A DNA stretch of 34,248 bases, taken from the NCBI GenBank assembly GCA_027491035.1, contig JAIXWZ010000114.1:1-34248 (forward strand). Direction: 5' to 3'. The notes below the pieces were generated by a model. The model had not been told where the DNA came from. It did no database searches and worked only from the letters and a program-made list of their open reading frames with translations. Positions 27,241 through 34,248 of this stretch are shown here, one piece after another. The stretch is from Comamonadaceae bacterium (lineage in GTDB: Bacteria; Pseudomonadota; Gammaproteobacteria; Burkholderiales; Burkholderiaceae_C). Positions within the stretch are counted from its first letter, which is position 1. Each line of letters opens with the position of its first letter. The translations under genes and the position numbers were made by a program.

Positions 27241-27408
27241 CGTCACCGCGCCCCCGCCACGTCGTTGCGCCCCCGCCACGTCATCGCGCCCCCGCCTCGT
27301 CATCGCGAGGAACGAAGCGATCCATTGCGGCGGTCGCATGGAAACCTGGATTGCCACGGCCTTCGGCCTCGCAATGACGCAGCGCCGTCATCGCTCCTCG
27401 CAATGACG
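27241..27408. repeat. Mosaic palindromic repeat of the GTCATTGCGAGG type, copy 2
   Basis: The core (27298-27379, 82 bp) runs from CGTCATCGCGAGGAACGAAG to CCTCGCAATGACG and shares GATTGCCACGGC with copy 1. The left arm has three 19-bp units with CG(TC)..CGCCCCCGCC at 27241, 27260 and 27279, the same period as copy 1. A further CCTCGCAATGACG lies at 27396-27408. It too sits between convergent genes (mutL and the DUF3429 gene). Confidence 0.92.
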
Positions 27409-27447
27409 CGCTCCTACAGACTTTCCTGAGTCCCAGATGAGGCCCCA

Positions 27448-27945
27448 TCAAATCGACCAGTAGGCCGCCGCTGCCATCAGCACGCTGAGCGTGGCCACCG
27501 CGGTCAGCACCGTGCGCAGCGGCAACCATGCGCCCAGGCCCAGCTCGCGGTACACCGCCCGATCGACCCACCAGCAGGCCAGCAAGCTCAGCGCGAGCAG
27601 CAGCAGGCCCCAGGGGCGATCGAGCAAAACCGCGAGCCAGCCCAGCAGGCTGGGCAGCACCCCCCAGATCAGCCGCGCGGGTGGCGCGGTGGCACTGCGC
27701 ATCGCCAGACCCCAATGGATGCCACCCAAAAAGCCAACAATCACCGCACCGTAGCCCAGCAGCGCCATCGCCGCCAGCATGCGCCAGCCCGGCTGCGGCA
27801 ACCACTGCAGTGCCGCGGCCAGCACGAAGGGAATCAAACCGGCCAGGCCCAGGCCCCAGGCCAGGGCGCCGGGCCTCAAAGCGGCCGCCGGCGCAATCGG
27901 ATCGGCGCCGTGCATTTGTGCAAACTCAGGGTGTTGGCGTGGCAT
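27448..27945 (-). CDS. DUF3429 family membrane protein
   Basis: 165 residues from ATG 27945, with GGAG seven bases before it. Longer frames upstream are not supported. A short hydrophilic start of about 25 residues is followed by five hydrophobic segments. The segment VGFLGGIHWGLAM holds the GxIHWG motif typical of DUF3429, and LLLLALSLLACWWVDRAVY is in the C-terminal half. It would reside in the inner membrane; the function of the family is unknown. It diverges from miaA. Confidence 0.85.
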   Translation of the reverse strand: MPRQHPEFAQMHGADPIAPAAALRPGALAWGLGLAGLIPFVLAAALQWLPQPGWRMLAAMALLGYGAVIVGFLGGIHWGLAMRSATAPPARLIWGVLPSLLGWLAVLLDRPWGLLLLALSLLACWWVDRAVYRELGLGAWLPLRTVLTAVATLSVLMAAAAYWSI

Positions 27946-27965
27946 GCTTGAACTCCAGAGGCTGC

Positions 27966-27971
27966 AGTGTA
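27966..27971 (-). promoter_or_regulatory. Candidate -10 box of the DUF3429 gene
   Basis: TACACT on the - strand, 20 bases before the ATG, leaving room for the visible Shine-Dalgarno (GGAG). Confidence 0.35.
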
Positions 27972-28075
27972 GAAGAGCCAGGGCCTGACCCAGTGCCTCA
28001 GCCATCCCCGCCGACAGCCGCGCCATGCCCACACACGCCGGCGCACGCAGCCCATCTGCTACGCTTTCGGCCCTC

Positions 28076-29062
28076 ATGCAGACGCCACCTCTGATCGCCA
28101 TCGCCGGCCCCACCGCTTCGGGCAAGACCGCCGCCGCCCTGGCACTTGCGCAGCGCTGGCCGGTCGAGATCATCAGCGTCGACTCGGCCCTGGTCTACCG
28201 CGGCATGGACATCGGCACCGCCAAGCCCAGCGCCCAGGAGCGCGCGGTCGCCGCCCACCACCTGATCGACCTGTGCGACCCGCTTGAGCCCTACAGCGCC
28301 GCGCAGTTTCGCCGCGATGCGCTGCGCCTGATCGATGACATCCGCGCGCGCGGCCGCCACCCCCTGCTGGTGGGCGGGACCATGCTGTACTTCAAGGCCC
28401 TGATCGATGGCCTGGACGACATGCCGCCGGCCGATGCGGCGGTGCGCGAGCTCATCGCCCGCCAGGCCGCCGAGCAAGGCTGGCCGGCCTTGCATGCCCG
28501 CCTGGCCGAGGTCGATCCGGTCACCGCCGCACGATTGCCGCCTGCAGACAGCCAGCGCATCGCCCGTGCGCTGGAAGTCTGGCAGGTCGCAGGCCGGCCG
28601 CTTTCGGCGTTTCAGCAGCGGGCCGGCCAGGGCCTTGCGATCGAGCTGTTCAGCCTGGAGCCGCTCGATCGCGCCTGGCTGCATGCGCGCATCGCGCAGC
28701 GCTTTGAGGACATGCTCGCCGACGGCCTGCTCAAAGAAGTCTGGACACTCATGGGCCGCGGCGACCTGCACCCCGATCTGCCCTCGATGCGCTGCGTCGG
28801 CTACCGCCAAAGTTGGCAGGCGCTGCAAGACGCGCAGACAAAAAAGACCGCACACACCGCCCAGCCCGATGCACCGCCGCCCTTGAGCAGCGCCCAACTG
28901 CAAGCCCTCAAGGCCAGCGGTATCGCCGCCACGCGCCAGTTGGCCAAGCGGCAACTGACCTGGCTGCGCAGCATGCCGGCGCGCCGCTCGATCGCCTGTG
29001 ACGCGCCCGATGCGCAAGACCAACTGCTGCGCCAGGTGGCTGCGCTGTGGGAGCGGGCATGA
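28076..29062 (+). CDS. miaA: tRNA dimethylallyltransferase
   Basis: 328 residues from ATG 28076 ([18 protein letters not shown]); an earlier in-frame ATG at 28025 lies too far upstream. It adds dimethylallyl to A37 of tRNAs reading UNN codons. P-loop GPTASGKT at about 10-17, [60 protein letters not shown] and [10 protein letters not shown] are all family motifs. Residues about 258-285 form a Pro/Gln/Thr-rich insert ([17 protein letters not shown]) not present in E. coli MiaA. A TACGCT hexamer is ten bases upstream. The TGA overlaps the next ATG. Confidence 0.96.
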   Translation: MQTPPLIAIAGPTASGKTAAALALAQRWPVEIISVDSALVYRGMDIGTAKPSAQERAVAAHHLIDLCDPLEPYSAAQFRRDALRLIDDIRARGRHPLLVGGTMLYFKALIDGLDDMPPADAAVRELIARQAAEQGWPALHARLAEVDPVTAARLPPADSQRIARALEVWQVAGRPLSAFQQRAGQGLAIELFSLEPLDRAWLHARIAQRFEDMLADGLLKEVWTLMGRGDLHPDLPSMRCVGYRQSWQALQDAQTKKTAHTAQPDAPPPLSSAQLQALKASGIAATRQLAKRQLTWLRSMPARRSIACDAPDAQDQLLRQVAALWERA

Positions 29063-29712
29063 CGGCGCTGCAGGTCAGCGCCCTGGGCAAGCACTATGGG
29101 GCCGCCGCGGTGTTCACGCAGGCCAGCGTCACCGTGGCAGCCGGCGAGTTTGTGGCCATCGTGGGCGACTCGGGCGTGGGCAAGTCCACCCTGCTCAATT
29201 GCATGGCCGGGCTCGATCACTGGAGCGAAGGCAGTGTCACGCTGTGCGGCCAGCGGCTCGACACGCTGGACGATCAGGCCCGGGCGGTGCTGCGCCGCCA
29301 GCATGTGGGCTTTGTGTTCCAGGCCTTTCATGTGCTGCCCCATCTGGATGTGGCGCAAAACGTCGCCCTGCCCCTGATGCTGCTGGGCCAGCACGATGGC
29401 CCGCGCGTGAGCGCCATGCTCGAGGCGGTCGGGCTGCAAGGTCTGGAGCGGCGCTTGCCGCAGCAGCTCTCGGGCGGGCAGCTGCAACGCGTCGCGATCG
29501 CACGCGCGCTGGTGCACCGCCCCGCCCTGCTGCTGGCCGACGAGCCCACCGGCAACCTCGACCCGCGCACCGCCACCTTGGTGATGGACGCGCTGATCGA
29601 GCAGACGCGCTCGCAAGGCTCGGCCCTGGTGCTGGTGACCCATTCCGAACAGGCGGCCGCGCGTGCCGACCGCGTGCTGCGCCTGACCGCGCAAGGCCTG
29701 GAGCCGGCATGA
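29059..29712 (+). CDS. ABC transporter ATP-binding protein (LolD/MacB-like, AttE/F-type)
   Basis: 217 residues from ATG 29059, overlapping the miaA stop (ATGA). Walker A is GDSGVGKST (36-44), the Q-loop is in [15 protein letters not shown], the signature is LSGGQLQR, Walker B is [12 protein letters not shown], and the H-loop is in [23 protein letters not shown] marks the LolD/MacB/FtsE group that works with FtsX-type permeases, which is what follows. With the next two genes it resembles the AttE/F-G-H set known in Agrobacterium and many proteobacteria. The substrate is not known. Confidence 0.93.
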   Translation: MTALQVSALGKHYGAAAVFTQASVTVAAGEFVAIVGDSGVGKSTLLNCMAGLDHWSEGSVTLCGQRLDTLDDQARAVLRRQHVGFVFQAFHVLPHLDVAQNVALPLMLLGQHDGPRVSAMLEAVGLQGLERRLPQQLSGGQLQRVAIARALVHRPALLLADEPTGNLDPRTATLVMDALIEQTRSQGSALVLVTHSEQAAARADRVLRLTAQGLEPA

Positions 29713-29749
29713 ACGCGATAGCGCGCGCCCGCCCTCGCATCTGCCGCCC

Positions 29750-32293
29750 ATGAGCGTGCTGCAACTGCTGCGCACCTGTTCCTGGCAGGAGCTGCGCCAC
29801 CATCCCTGGCGCCACGGCGCGGCGGTGCTGGCGGTGATGCTGGGCGTGGCGCTGGCTTTTTCGGTGCACCTGATCAACGCCTCGGCGCTCAGCGAGTTTG
29901 CCCAGGCCGCGCGCACCGTGGGAGGGCAAAGCGATCTGGAAGTGCGCGCACCACAGGGCCGCATGGACGAGAACCTCTACACCTTGATTGCCCAGGCGCC
30001 GGCCGTGGCGGCGGCCAGCCCCGTGCTCGAGCTGGCCACCCACGCCCTCGTCGACGGGCAGAAAGTCAATCTGCGCGTGCTGGGCATGGACGCGCTGCGG
30101 CTGGTGCACACCACACCGGCGCTGATGCCCCAACCCGACACACAAGCCAGCCGCTTTGCGCTGTTCGCGCCAGCCCAGGTGTTTCTCAATGCCAGCGCCC
30201 GCCAGCGGCTGGGCAGCGGCACCGTGCGCCTGCAAAGTGGCTCGCAGCTGTTCGAGGTGCGCGTGGCCGGCAGCATTGCCGGCGGCGGACCGCCACTGGC
30301 GGTGATGGACCTGGGCGCGGCGCAGGACCTGTTTGGCCCCGGCCTGAGCCGCGTCGATGTGCGGCTGCAGCCTGGCAGCGACCGCAGCCAGGCCTTGGCC
30401 CAATGGCAAGCCAGCGGACCCTGGCCGGCGCAGTTGCTGGTGGCCGAGCCGGCCGATGCCGCCTCGCGCGTGAGCCAGCTCTCGCGCGCCTACCGCGTCA
30501 ACCTCACCGTGCTGGCTCTGGTGGCGCTTTTTACCGGCGCCTTTTTGGTGTTTTCCGTGCTCTGGCTGAGCGTGGCCAAGCGGGCGCCGCAACTGGCGCT
30601 GCTGGGCGTGCTGGGCTTGAGCGGGGGCGAGCGCCTGCGCTGGGTGCTGGCCGAATCGCTCGTCCTGGGGCTGGTGGGCAGCATCGCCGGCATCGCTCTG
30701 GGCACCGGCCTGGCCGCGCTGGGTTTGCAGCTGCTCGGCGGCGACCTGGGCGGCGGCTACTTTCCCGGCACCGAGCCGCGCCTGCAGTGGAGCACTGCAG
30801 CCGCGCTGGCCTATGGGGCGCTGGGCGTGCTGGCTGCCGGCGTGGGCGGCTGGTGGCCGGCGCGTGCGGCCCAAACGCTGCCGCCGGCGCAGACGCTCAA
30901 GGGGCTGGGGCTGGCCAGCGGCGGCAAACACCACCTGGGCTGGGCCCTGGGCCTGCTGGCCACCAGCGGCTTGCTGGCCGCCCTGCCACCCATTGCCGGC
31001 ATGGCGCTGGCCGCCTATGCCGCCGTGGCGCTGATGCTCATCGGCGGCATTGCTGCGCTGCCCGGCCTGATCGAGCTGCTCTACCCCGCAGGCAAACGCC
31101 TGCTGGGCCAGCGCCTGCTGCCGCTGCTGGCGATCGAGCGGGCCGGCCGGGTGCGCGAGAGCGCCAGCGTGGCCGTCAGCGGCGTGGTGGCCGCGCTCAG
31201 CCTGGCGGTGGCTTTGACGGTCATGGTCAGCAGCTTTCGGATCTCGGTGAGCCAGTGGTTGGACAACGTGCTGCCGGCCGACCTGTACCTGCGCAGCAGC
31301 GCCAGCACCGCCGCGGCCGACACCGTTTACTTTGAGCCCGCGCTCATCGATGCGATGCGCCAACTGCCCGGCGTGGCCCGCATCGACACCCTGCGCGTGA
31401 GCCAGCTCGGCCTTGACCCTGCCCTGCCGCCCATCAGCCTGATCGCGCGCGACCTCAGCGAGCCCCGGCTGAGTCTGCCGCTGATTGGCGAGCCCGTGCC
31501 GGCGCCGCCCGGGCAGATGGCGGTGTATGTCAGCGAAGCCGTGGTCGAGCTCTACGGCGCGCGCGTGGGCGAGCCCTTCGAGCGCCTGAACACCGCACTG
31601 GGTGCGGGCGCGGCCCAAGCGCCCCAATTCTTCGTGGCCGGCATCTGGCGCGACTACGCGCGCCAGTTTGGCGCCATCATGATGGATCAGCGTGACCACC
31701 AACGCACGAGCGGCGACACACGCATCAACGACCTGGCCGTATGGCTTGCCCCCGGCCAGGATGCAGCGGCGGTGCAGCAAGGCCTGGGACAGTTGCTGCA
31801 ACCACAAGGGCAAGGCAATGCGCAGTCGGTCGAGATGGCCTCCAGCGCGCAAATTCGCGCCCTCTCGCTGCGCATTTTTGACCGCAGCTTTGCCGTGACC
31901 TACTGGCTGCAGGCGGTGGCCATCGGCATCGGCCTGTTTGGCGTGGCCGCCAGCTTCAGCGCGCAGGTGCTGGCCCGGCGCAAAGAGTTCGGTCTGCTGG
32001 CCCATCTGGGCCTGACGCGCGGCCAGGTGCTGGCCGTGGTTGCCGGCGAAGGCCTGGCCTGGACGGCCGTCGGCGCCCTGGCCGGCCTGCTGCTGGGCCT
32101 GGGGGTGTCGGTGGTGCTGGTGCATGTGATCAACCCGCAGAGCTTTCGCTGGACGATGGAGCTGCACATCCCGCTGCTGCGCCTGCTGTGGCTGGCGCTG
32201 GCGGTGATGCTGGCCGGCACCCTCACCGCCTGGCTGGCCGGCCGGGCAGCGGCCGGTCGCGACGCGGTGCTGGCCGTCAAGGAGGACTGGTGA
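29750..32293 (+). CDS. FtsX-type ABC permease (AttG-like), 847 residues
   Basis: 847 residues from ATG 29750, 37 bases after the ATPase gene. An N-terminal helix (AAVLAVMLGVALAFSVHL) is followed by a large periplasmic domain (about 45-245), then an FtsX core of three helices (about 250-345), further helices around 380-450, a second periplasmic domain (about 500-710) and a final three-helix FtsX core with the motif QVLARRKEFGLLAHLGLTRGQVLAVVAGE. Two FtsX cores in one chain are typical of this long permease type. These systems use ATP hydrolysis to move or remodel periplasmic substrates (mechanotransmission). The stop overlaps the next start by one base (TGATG). Confidence 0.93.
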   Translation: MSVLQLLRTCSWQELRHHPWRHGAAVLAVMLGVALAFSVHLINASALSEFAQAARTVGGQSDLEVRAPQGRMDENLYTLIAQAPAVAAASPVLELATHALVDGQKVNLRVLGMDALRLVHTTPALMPQPDTQASRFALFAPAQVFLNASARQRLGSGTVRLQSGSQLFEVRVAGSIAGGGPPLAVMDLGAAQDLFGPGLSRVDVRLQPGSDRSQALAQWQASGPWPAQLLVAEPADAASRVSQLSRAYRVNLTVLALVALFTGAFLVFSVLWLSVAKRAPQLALLGVLGLSGGERLRWVLAESLVLGLVGSIAGIALGTGLAALGLQLLGGDLGGGYFPGTEPRLQWSTAAALAYGALGVLAAGVGGWWPARAAQTLPPAQTLKGLGLASGGKHHLGWALGLLATSGLLAALPPIAGMALAAYAAVALMLIGGIAALPGLIELLYPAGKRLLGQRLLPLLAIERAGRVRESASVAVSGVVAALSLAVALTVMVSSFRISVSQWLDNVLPADLYLRSSASTAAADTVYFEPALIDAMRQLPGVARIDTLRVSQLGLDPALPPISLIARDLSEPRLSLPLIGEPVPAPPGQMAVYVSEAVVELYGARVGEPFERLNTALGAGAAQAPQFFVAGIWRDYARQFGAIMMDQRDHQRTSGDTRINDLAVWLAPGQDAAAVQQGLGQLLQPQGQGNAQSVEMASSAQIRALSLRIFDRSFAVTYWLQAVAIGIGLFGVAASFSAQVLARRKEFGLLAHLGLTRGQVLAVVAGEGLAWTAVGALAGLLLGLGVSVVLVHVINPQSFRWTMELHIPLLRLLWLALAVMLAGTLTAWLAGRAAAGRDAVLAVKEDW

Positions 32294-33405
32294 TGGCACC
32301 GCGCGCCCTGCTGGCGCGCCGCCGGTATTTGCAGTGGCTGGCCAGCCAAGTGCCCTCGCTGACGCTGGCCGCTGCCGCCTGGCCGCAGGCGGCCACGGCC
32401 CTGAGCGCGCGGCCGCTGGACTTTCCGCGCGACTTCGGCGCCCACCCCGATTTGCGCACCGAGTGGTGGTACATCACCGGCCATGCGCAAGACCGGTCAG
32501 GGCGCTTGTTCGGCTTTCAGCTGACGTTTTTCCGCACGCGGGTCGATGTCGCGCAAAGCCTGCAATCGCGCTTTGCCGCACGCCAACTGATCTTTGCCCA
32601 TGCGGCGGTCACCGACGTGCAAGGCCGCAAGCTTTGGCACGACCAGCGCATCGCCCGCCAGGGCTTTGGGCTGGCGCAGGCCAGCAAGGAAGACACCGAC
32701 GTGCGCCTCGATCGCTGGAGCCTGCAGCGCCAGGGACCGGTGCAGGCCAGCCTCTACAGCGCCAGCCTACCAGCCCAAGACCTGGCGCTGGAGCTGCAAT
32801 TTCGCACCACGCAGCCGCTGTTGCTGCAGGGCCAGCAAGGCCTGTCGCGCAAAGGCCCTCAGGCAGCCCAGGCCAGCTACTACTACAGCCAGCCGCAACT
32901 GGCCGCGCAAGGGCGCATTGGCCTGAAGGGCCAGAGCTTTGAGGTGCAGGGCCGCGCCTGGCTCGACCACGAATGGAGCGAGGAGCTGCTGCACCCGCAG
33001 GCCCAAGGCTGGGACTGGATCGGCATGAACCTGGACGACGGCAGCGCCCTGACCGCCTTCGTGCTGCGCCGCGCCGATGGCAGCGCGCTGTGGGCGGGCG
33101 GCTCCTACCGAACAGCGGGCGGCGCCAGCCGCAGCTTCGAGCCCCACGAGGTCAAGATGACGCCACTGCGCCACTGGCCAAGCCCGCGCTCGAAGGCCCG
33201 CTACCCGGTCGAGTGGCAAGTCGACACGCCCGCAGGCCGCCACAGCGTCAAAACCCTGCTCGACGACCAAGAGCTCGACAGCCGCAGCTCCACCGGCACG
33301 ATCTACTGGGAAGGCCTGAGCGACCTGCTCGACGCCCAGGGCCGGCGCGTCGGACGCGGCTACCTCGAGATGACCGGCTACGCCGCACCGCTGAAGATGT
33401 CGTGA
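32293..33405 (+). CDS. AttH/CrtC-type lipocalin-like protein (putative exported hydratase-like)
   Basis: 370 residues from ATG 32293, with a strong AAGGAGG upstream. A twin-arginine-like start (ARRRYLQWLASQ) and a hydrophobic Ala-rich stretch suggest Tat export, with cleavage after about residue 35. The mature protein has the AttH/CrtC marks: EWWYITGHAQD at about 56-66, FGFQLTFFRTRVD, FAHAAVTD, and WLDHEWSEELLHPQAQGWDWIGMNLDDG. The fold is two lipocalin-like beta barrels. Family members include carotenoid 1,2-hydratase, but most pair with ABC transporters like the two genes before it, and no carotenoid gene is here. It probably handles a lipid or hydrophobic ligand in the periplasm. Confidence 0.92.
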   Translation: MAPRALLARRRYLQWLASQVPSLTLAAAAWPQAATALSARPLDFPRDFGAHPDLRTEWWYITGHAQDRSGRLFGFQLTFFRTRVDVAQSLQSRFAARQLIFAHAAVTDVQGRKLWHDQRIARQGFGLAQASKEDTDVRLDRWSLQRQGPVQASLYSASLPAQDLALELQFRTTQPLLLQGQQGLSRKGPQAAQASYYYSQPQLAAQGRIGLKGQSFEVQGRAWLDHEWSEELLHPQAQGWDWIGMNLDDGSALTAFVLRRADGSALWAGGSYRTAGGASRSFEPHEVKMTPLRHWPSPRSKARYPVEWQVDTPAGRHSVKTLLDDQELDSRSSTGTIYWEGLSDLLDAQGRRVGRGYLEMTGYAAPLKMS

Positions 33406-33430
33406 GCCGACGGCCAAGGCCGCGCACCAC

Positions 33431-34248
33431 TCACAAGATCTGCGACAAGCGCACCTTCTCCCACCCGCCCGCCTGCCAAAACCGCTCGGTCGCTGCGCTG
33501 CGATCGATCAGCAGGCGGGCGGCTAAGGGTGCGATTGGGGTGTGCTCGGGATCGATCAGCAGCACCCACACCGGCTCGTCGCCGCCGGCCGGTGCGGCCA
33601 TGGGGCCGAGCCACTGCAACTGACGCAGCGTCTGCAGCAAGGCCTCTAGCTGCAGCGGGTCGACTTGAAGCTCGCGCGCCATCGCCTCGGCCGTCATGCC
33701 GTGCGGCGGCTGGCTGCGGGCGCGGCGCAGCAGGCGCAGGCTCTCGAGCGCGAGCTCAAAACCCCAGCCGGCGCCTGGGCTGCGCCGCAGCCGCCCGGCC
33801 AGCAGATGGGGCAGATGGGCGGTGACCACCGCGCCGGCCAACACGATCAGCCAGGCCAGGTAGATCCACACCAGCAAGATGGGCACGGTGGCAAATGCGC
33901 CGTAAACCAACGAATAGGTCGGCACGCTTTTGAGGTAGAGCGCAAGCAACTGCTTGGCCAGGGCAATGCCGACGGCCACGCACAGGCCGCCGGCCCAGGC
34001 ATGGCTCCACTTCACATGGGTGTTGGGCATGGTGCGGTACATCGTCGCCATCGCGCCTGAGAGCAAAATGAACTCGAGCACATTGACGAGCGCGCCCACC
34101 AGGCCGGAGCCGGCCTTGGCACCACCCAACCAGGGCAGCACCGCCGAGGTCGCCGCCAGGCTGCCGGCCAAGAGCAAGGGGCCGATCGTGATCGCGGCCC
34201 AATAGATCACCAGCCGCTGGGCCAGCGGGCGGGGCTGGCGCACGCGCC
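33431..34248 (-). CDS. YihY/virulence factor BrkB family membrane protein (5' end outside window)
   Basis: The frame is open to the right edge, so roughly the first 120 residues are missing; the visible part is 272 codons. The segment RPLAQRLVIYWAAITIGPLLL is a family hallmark, followed by more membrane helices (GALVNVLEFILLSGAMATMY; HAWAGGLCVAVGIALAKQLL; VYGAFATVPILLVWIYLAWLIVLAGAVV). The last 110 residues are a soluble, winged-helix-like tail (MTAEAMARELQVDPLQLEALL). The family was once called ribonuclease BN, which was an error; its function is unknown. It converges on the AttH-like gene with 25 bases between. Confidence 0.93.
   Translation of the reverse strand, partial: RVRQPRPLAQRLVIYWAAITIGPLLLAGSLAATSAVLPWLGGAKAGSGLVGALVNVLEFILLSGAMATMYRTMPNTHVKWSHAWAGGLCVAVGIALAKQLLALYLKSVPTYSLVYGAFATVPILLVWIYLAWLIVLAGAVVTAHLPHLLAGRLRRSPGAGWGFELALESLRLLRRARSQPPHGMTAEAMARELQVDPLQLEALLQTLRQLQWLGPMAAPAGGDEPVWVLLIDPEHTPIAPLAARLLIDRSAATERFWQAGGWEKVRLSQIL

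Noticed and set aside
27998..29023. Open frame antisense to miaA
   Set aside because: Low-complexity Gly/Arg/Gln/His-rich product with no recognisable family; miaA is certain.
29237..32299. A 1020-codon open frame antisense to the FtsX permease gene, and similar long frames antisense to pyrG (6184-7755) and eno/ftsB (8957-10963)
   Set aside because: They are by-products of GC-rich codon use. The products are Gln/His/Arg/Ala-rich with no domain, while the sense frames are complete known families.

Overview
This 34.2 kb window is GC-rich chromosomal DNA from a betaproteobacterium. It most likely belongs to Burkholderiales, close to Comamonadaceae. Grounds: the gene order pyrG-kdsA-DUF1330-eno-ftsB, a Bug/TctC-type solute receptor, a 175-residue SlyD-like FKBP beside roxA, an endonuclease-type MutL, and the style of the proteins. 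It reads as core chromosome, densely packed. I see no phage, plasmid, transposase, CRISPR, rRNA or tRNA. The longest stretch without a gene is about 300 bp.

Layout, left to right. 1-106 is the Ala/Pro-rich tail of an unidentified protein, followed by a bidirectional terminator. roxA (ribosomal oxygenase, -) diverges from an FKBP-type isomerase gene (+). Next come dut, a small Cys-rich protein, a photolyase/cryptochrome-family gene and an unknown gene, all on +. coaBC (-) diverges from pyrG-kdsA-DUF1330-eno-ftsB-unknown (+). hslO and a gamma-carbonic-anhydrase-like gene (-) diverge from a DUF455 ferritin-like gene and a cyclopropane-fatty-acid-synthase-family gene (+). xerD and an orphan Bug receptor lie on -, then an AEC-family transporter on +. 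A complete polar-amino-acid ABC transporter (receptor, two permeases, ATPase) is on -. queG (-) diverges from tsaE-amiC (+). dedA (-) diverges from mutL (+). A DUF3429 membrane protein (-) diverges from miaA and an AttE/F-AttG-AttH-like export module (+). The window ends inside a YihY-family membrane protein (-).

How they work together. Most genes are housekeeping: nucleotide supply (dut, pyrG), DNA repair and chromosome maintenance (photolyase, mutL, xerD), tRNA and ribosome modification (queG, tsaE, miaA, roxA), envelope and division (kdsA, ftsB, amiC), coenzyme A, and stress (hslO, FKBP). Transport is represented by the amino-acid importer, the Bug receptor, the AEC carrier and the AttEFGH-like module.

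Most of the unusual material is between genes. (1) Several first genes (roxA, FKBP, coaBC, AEC, queG, mutL) have a -10-like hexamer exactly six bases before the start codon and no Shine-Dalgarno, which suggests leaderless transcripts. (2) Two mosaic palindromic repeats of the GTCATTGCGAGG type sit between convergent genes, each with one arm expanded as 19-bp tandem units. (3) A 19-bp perfect inverted repeat lies exactly in the -35/-10 spacer of the amino-acid transporter promoter, followed by a long, structured leader. (4) Short tandem repeats lie just after stop codons, including a 13-bp repeat that puts TGA in all three frames.
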